This document shows positions 4,964-8,271 of a stretch of 8,271 nucleotides of DNA, piece after piece. The first letter of the stretch is position 1. Each line of letters begins with the position of its first letter. Origin of the DNA: Planctomycetaceae bacterium (lineage in GTDB: Bacteria > Planctomycetota > Planctomycetia > Pirellulales > Thermoguttaceae); assembly GCA_031278315.1 (NCBI GenBank), contig JAITKS010000009.1, forward strand, positions 1 through 8,271, read 5' to 3'. The notes under the pieces are model-generated. The model did no database searches, was not told the origin of the DNA, and saw nothing but the letters and a program-made list of their open reading frames with translations. The translations under genes were made by a program, and so were the position numbers.

Positions 4964-7903
4964 TCAATTTCCGGCGAGTTGTTTTAGGTCTTGTTCGATT
5001 TGGCGGATATCGGTTTCGACTTTCCAATGGATCGATGGAGAAATATCTTCAAAGAATTTTTGTTGCGATTGAATTACTGTTTCATCAGATTGACGGAGAT
5101 TTTCGCTTTTGGTTTCGATAATCAAATGTAATTCTACGGTGTTTGTTTTTTCGTTGCGAATAGCATAAACAAAATCCGGACTCGTTGTGCCGCCGGTGTA
5201 AGTCGGTAACGGTAATTTCACACTGCCTTTGGGTAACTTGCCGTAAACAATAACCCGCTGCGGAACCTTTATTTTCAGAACTTCATGTTCTATCTCCGAA
5301 TCATAAGATAATGGTAACTCATAAAGATTTCTCAAATCATCGCCAATATCAGACGCCTCACAAATTCCAACTAATCCGCGTTCCAATTCTGTAACAAAAT
5401 TGCCGTCTTTCATTATGGATGTTTCCGCCGAAAAATTTAATGAAACATATTTGTATTTCGTCGAAAATATCTCATCAAATTTTTGTTTGAATATCTTGAA
5501 AAATTTGTCTAAACTATTTTCATTGAGAAAACTATTGATCTCGTCAATGCTTTTTTGTTGCGCTAATTCTTTTAATTTCCGCCATAAATTACGGTGTAGA
5601 ACCGCAACAGGAATACAAGTTTGTCCGTGAAGTTTTCGGACAAAACTGCCGTAACGAAGAAGTCCAATTTCTGTTTTTATATCGACCGAAATATTTTGTT
5701 CGGTCATTTTCACACTGTTTATTCCAGAATGATCGTCAATATTTTTTTCGGTTGAATATTTTTTGATACTAATCGGATTATCGTAAAATATTTCTTCTTC
5801 TAATACTGATTGAACTAATTTTTCCCATTCATTTTCCGGTAACCGTTCAAATTTTATCATGTAACGCTGCGATATGAGTTTCCAAAATTCGGCGATTTTT
5901 TTCCAGTTATCGGAACGTAATTTAATTTTGGTACGATTTTTTTGAATTTCAGGCGATGTTACTTTGTTGAGTTCTAATTGTGTGCGAAGTAATTCGGGAT
6001 AATCTTTTAATAATTTTTCGTAACCGTTTTCTTTGAAATGATTGGTTCGATCAATGATTTCTTTTTTGTCTAATATTTCGAGTAATTCTTTACTGGAAAT
6101 TTGACGTGAATCGGTAATAGTTTGAATCATCTCATTAGTTAAGATTTCGTTATTTAGAATGACTTTTGCGTCACGATTAATTTCACCGATTAATTTTTCG
6201 GCGAAGTTTTTTTCGTCCCAACCGATAATGTAATTCAGCCGAAATTCTTCGCTGCTCAGCCGGTTTCCGAGTTCGTCAACTGGCAACCGCAAACCGCGGC
6301 CGACTTCTTGAATTTTCGACGTTTCACTTCCGCTTGTCCGTAATTTACAGATTGTAAAAACATTCGGATTATCCCAGCCTTCACGCAATGTCCATTTTGA
6401 AAACAAAAATCGGCGGGTATTCCACTGACCGTTTTCATTTTTGAAACTTAACATTTTTTCTTTGTTACTTAAAATATCTTGAACTTCCGCTTGAATTGCT
6501 TCATCACCTTTGCCGCGGTCTTCCGAAAAATAACCTGCATGAACATTTTGTTGTGTGTTTATTAAATTTGTTTTTGTTGCTTGTAAAAAATTGTAATATT
6601 CTTTTTCGCGGTTGTTGGTTTTATTGAGATATTTTTTCAGCAGTTTATCTAATTTTTTGTTTAATAATTTTTCGAAAGTTTCTTTCAGCCAGCCGTCTTT
6701 GCCGCGATAACTTTTTATTGAATCGATAAAAAACAGTGCAAGTGTTTTAACTTTGGGGCGATTATTGTTTCGTAAAAAGTTGACTTCTTCTTTTTCAAAG
6801 TGAGCGTCGATTGCTTGCGACAATAAAATTTCTTGATACGAATTAGAAAAAACATCGGTTGATAAATCCATTCCTTCTTTTAGTTCGAGGTCATTGCTTA
6901 ATTTTTTATCGTTTCCGCCTTCGTAAGTGATCGAACCTTCAAAATCCGGCGGCAGCGGTTCGCCGATATTGATTTCAAATATTTTTCGTTCTTTTTTTAA
7001 AGTCAATTTTCGTGCGGTAACATTTTCGACACGATATTTATTGACAGCGTTTGTTTCATTGAGATTCGCAAAAAACACATCCACCGCTTTAACCAAACCT
7101 TGATTAAAACTTTCCACCGCACCTAAATCAAAAACAGGATTACCGCGATAAAAATCTTTTATTTTCGTTTTATTTTTTCCAGTACCGCCGGTTGTTTCGG
7201 GAAATGTTGCACCGAAACGGACAATCATTTGCGGTTGCATTTTTTCACAAATCGTTTGATAAACTTTGCTTTCACGCCCAATACGATGCGGTTCGTCAAT
7301 GAAAACAATCGGACACGTATCTTTCACACCGTCAACCGGACAACTATTACTTCCGAACAACGTTTGATCATAATCGTTGTCAAGAAAACTTTTGCTCGTC
7401 AACATGGCGGAGTTGATCAGCAGACATTGAATTTGATTCGATTCATTTCTGTTACTGCCGCAATAAGAAACCAATCCGTTGGGCAATGTTTTTCGTTTCC
7501 CTTTTTTTGCCGAAAAATCACCGGCGTTGATAATGTGCAAGTTGACATGTTTGTTTGGAAAGAACCGCGAAAAATGTTGGCGGGCATAATCGCTGTTGAT
7601 AAAATTTTTCGTTCCTTCTTTAATTGCCAAACTTGGCACAATAATTACGAATTTATAAAGTCCGCGTTTTTGTTGCAATTCGTACATTAACCGCGTATAG
7701 ACGTAAGTTTTTCCTGTACCGGTTTCCATTTTGCAATCGATAAAATAATTTTCGTCACCGGCGTTTTGTAAAAGCGGATTAGAATAAATAGACGAAATAT
7801 CCGGCGGCGAAAATTTTTCTGCCGTTACAATTTTAGGGAAAGCGTCAAGAATTGATCTTATTGCGTCGTCTTGATGTTTCAATTGTTCAAGATGTATTTT
7901 CAT
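4964..7903 (-). CDS. res: Type III restriction-modification system, restriction subunit Res (helicase-nuclease)
   Basis: A complete 979-residue restriction subunit, close to the roughly 970 residues of EcoP1I/EcoP15I Res. It is an SF2 helicase-like ATPase that acts in complex with Mod and cleaves DNA lacking the modification. Visible motifs: Walker A METGTGKT (59-66), the DEAD-type box DEPH (203-206), GAT (231-233), LREGWDNPNV (506-515), and motif VI QEVGRGLRLP (532-541) whose arginines contact ATP in this superfamily. The carboxy-terminal nuclease has PD (909-910), a 19-residue gap and ETK (930-932), a complete PD-ExK site. The ATG start is chosen because a Shine-Dalgarno (AAAGGAG) lies eight bases upstream and the Mod stop ends one base before it. 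Mod and Res are evidently translated from one transcript. Nothing suggests a frameshift or missing residue. Confidence 0.95.
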   Translation of the reverse strand: MKIHLEQLKHQDDAIRSILDAFPKIVTAEKFSPPDISSIYSNPLLQNAGDENYFIDCKMETGTGKTYVYTRLMYELQQKRGLYKFVIIVPSLAIKEGTKNFINSDYARQHFSRFFPNKHVNLHIINAGDFSAKKGKRKTLPNGLVSYCGSNRNESNQIQCLLINSAMLTSKSFLDNDYDQTLFGSNSCPVDGVKDTCPIVFIDEPHRIGRESKVYQTICEKMQPQMIVRFGATFPETTGGTGKNKTKIKDFYRGNPVFDLGAVESFNQGLVKAVDVFFANLNETNAVNKYRVENVTARKLTLKKERKIFEINIGEPLPPDFEGSITYEGGNDKKLSNDLELKEGMDLSTDVFSNSYQEILLSQAIDAHFEKEEVNFLRNNNRPKVKTLALFFIDSIKSYRGKDGWLKETFEKLLNKKLDKLLKKYLNKTNNREKEYYNFLQATKTNLINTQQNVHAGYFSEDRGKGDEAIQAEVQDILSNKEKMLSFKNENGQWNTRRFLFSKWTLREGWDNPNVFTICKLRTSGSETSKIQEVGRGLRLPVDELGNRLSSEEFRLNYIIGWDEKNFAEKLIGEINRDAKVILNNEILTNEMIQTITDSRQISSKELLEILDKKEIIDRTNHFKENGYEKLLKDYPELLRTQLELNKVTSPEIQKNRTKIKLRSDNWKKIAEFWKLISQRYMIKFERLPENEWEKLVQSVLEEEIFYDNPISIKKYSTEKNIDDHSGINSVKMTEQNISVDIKTEIGLLRYGSFVRKLHGQTCIPVAVLHRNLWRKLKELAQQKSIDEINSFLNENSLDKFFKIFKQKFDEIFSTKYKYVSLNFSAETSIMKDGNFVTELERGLVGICEASDIGDDLRNLYELPLSYDSEIEHEVLKIKVPQRVIVYGKLPKGSVKLPLPTYTGGTTSPDFVYAIRNEKTNTVELHLIIETKSENLRQSDETVIQSQQKFFEDISPSIHWKVETDIRQIEQDLKQLAGN

Positions 7904-7904
7904 A

Positions 7905-8271
7905 TTAGTATCTCCTTTCGATTAAGACTTGTCTGTTCAATGATTGTTTAACGCCCAATTCTAACTCGCGCAAACTTTCCATCGAAAAAGAATAACCGTA
8001 AATAATAATCGTGTTGAGATTCAATTGATGTGTTCCGACAGCGTGTAACAATTTTTCGGTTTGCTTACCGCCCCAACCTTGACGAATAATATAGAGTAAC
8101 GATTGATCAATGTAATACGCTTGATAGCCTTCAAAATCAAGCTTTTGCGGTTGTTGATCGAAAGTGTAACCGTCGTGAATAAGCCAAGTTTGTAAGATAA
8201 CTTCTTCACCTTTTGCGTCTGTAGTTTTGTCGTCGAAAGCAGCAACCATTTCGTCGAACATTATTTTTTGT
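7905..8271 (-). CDS. mod: Type III restriction-modification methyltransferase Mod, carboxy-terminal part (truncated by window edge)
   Basis: This is the last 122 or so codons of a gene that continues beyond the right edge. The frame stays open to the edge, reading QKI before the first visible Met at 8259-8261, so that Met is not the true start. The segment has no catalytic motifs; the SAM-binding and DPPY-type motifs of N6-adenine methyltransferases would be outside the window. Identification rests on position directly before res, and on the carboxy-terminal pattern typical of type III Mod proteins: a YYIDQSLLYIIRQGWG stretch, the NLNTIIIYGYSFSMESLRELE segment and a basic ending in ERRY. In such systems Mod recognises the target and can methylate without Res. 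Specificity cannot be read from this part. Confidence 0.85.
   Translation of the reverse strand, partial: QKIMFDEMVAAFDDKTTDAKGEEVILQTWLIHDGYTFDQQPQKLDFEGYQAYYIDQSLLYIIRQGWGGKQTEKLLHAVGTHQLNLNTIIIYGYSFSMESLRELELGVKQSLNRQVLIERRY
7912..7918 (-). promoter_or_regulatory. Ribosome binding site of res, inside the end of mod
   Basis: Minus-strand AAAGGAG lies eight bases before the res ATG. It is encoded by the last codons of mod (GAA AGG AGA TAC TAA), so initiation of res is physically linked to termination of mod, which favours translational coupling and a fixed Mod-to-Res ratio. It stands out because the large gene downstream has no such signal. Confidence 0.85.

Noticed and set aside
7229..7690. 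153-codon plus-strand frame antisense to res
   Set aside because: It lies fully inside the helicase-coding part of res, whose motifs are clear in the other frame; the translation shows no family resemblance.

Overview
This 8.3 kb window is AT-rich, and every convincing gene lies on the minus strand. The best clue to its origin is the large secreted protein at 131-4342. Its order of domains and many local motifs match, from memory, a long conserved family of uncertain function in Pirellulales-type Planctomycetes: a GRPHxxEIEYP-like beta-sandwich, an AGYLxR-to-GLMLxV TIM barrel of the glycosyl hydrolase 10-like kind, and an SVWIDE...L...DSYWxxFLL carboxy terminus. I infer a low-GC planctomycete; no rRNA or marker gene is present to prove it.

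Layout in transcription order (right to left): the 3' end of a type III restriction-modification methyltransferase gene (mod, cut by the right edge, 7905-8271); the complete restriction subunit gene (res, 4964-7903), which starts one base after the mod stop codon; a 621-base intergenic region full of short tandem repeats (4343-4963); the giant envelope or secreted protein gene (131-4342), which appears to start at TTG; and a 130-base tail holding a second copy of an intergenic repeat.

Mod and Res should work together. Mod methylates and recognises an asymmetric site. Res is an ATP-dependent helicase/translocase with a carboxy-terminal PD-ExK nuclease that cuts unmodified DNA. All key Res motifs visible to me are intact. 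The giant gene is unrelated and probably has its own promoter in the intergenic region.

The unusual feature of the window is repetitive DNA rather than a new enzyme system. The intergenic region holds an 8-mer x3, a 19-mer x2, four spaced CACGAAA words, a 9-mer x3 and a 7-mer x3. A 68-70 bp segment of it recurs in direct orientation beyond the other end of the giant gene. Within the giant gene, repeats have periods compatible with the frame (15 bp x7, 6 bp x3, Gln/Asn codon runs). I found no CRISPR array, tRNA, rRNA, transposase or obviously new multi-gene system.
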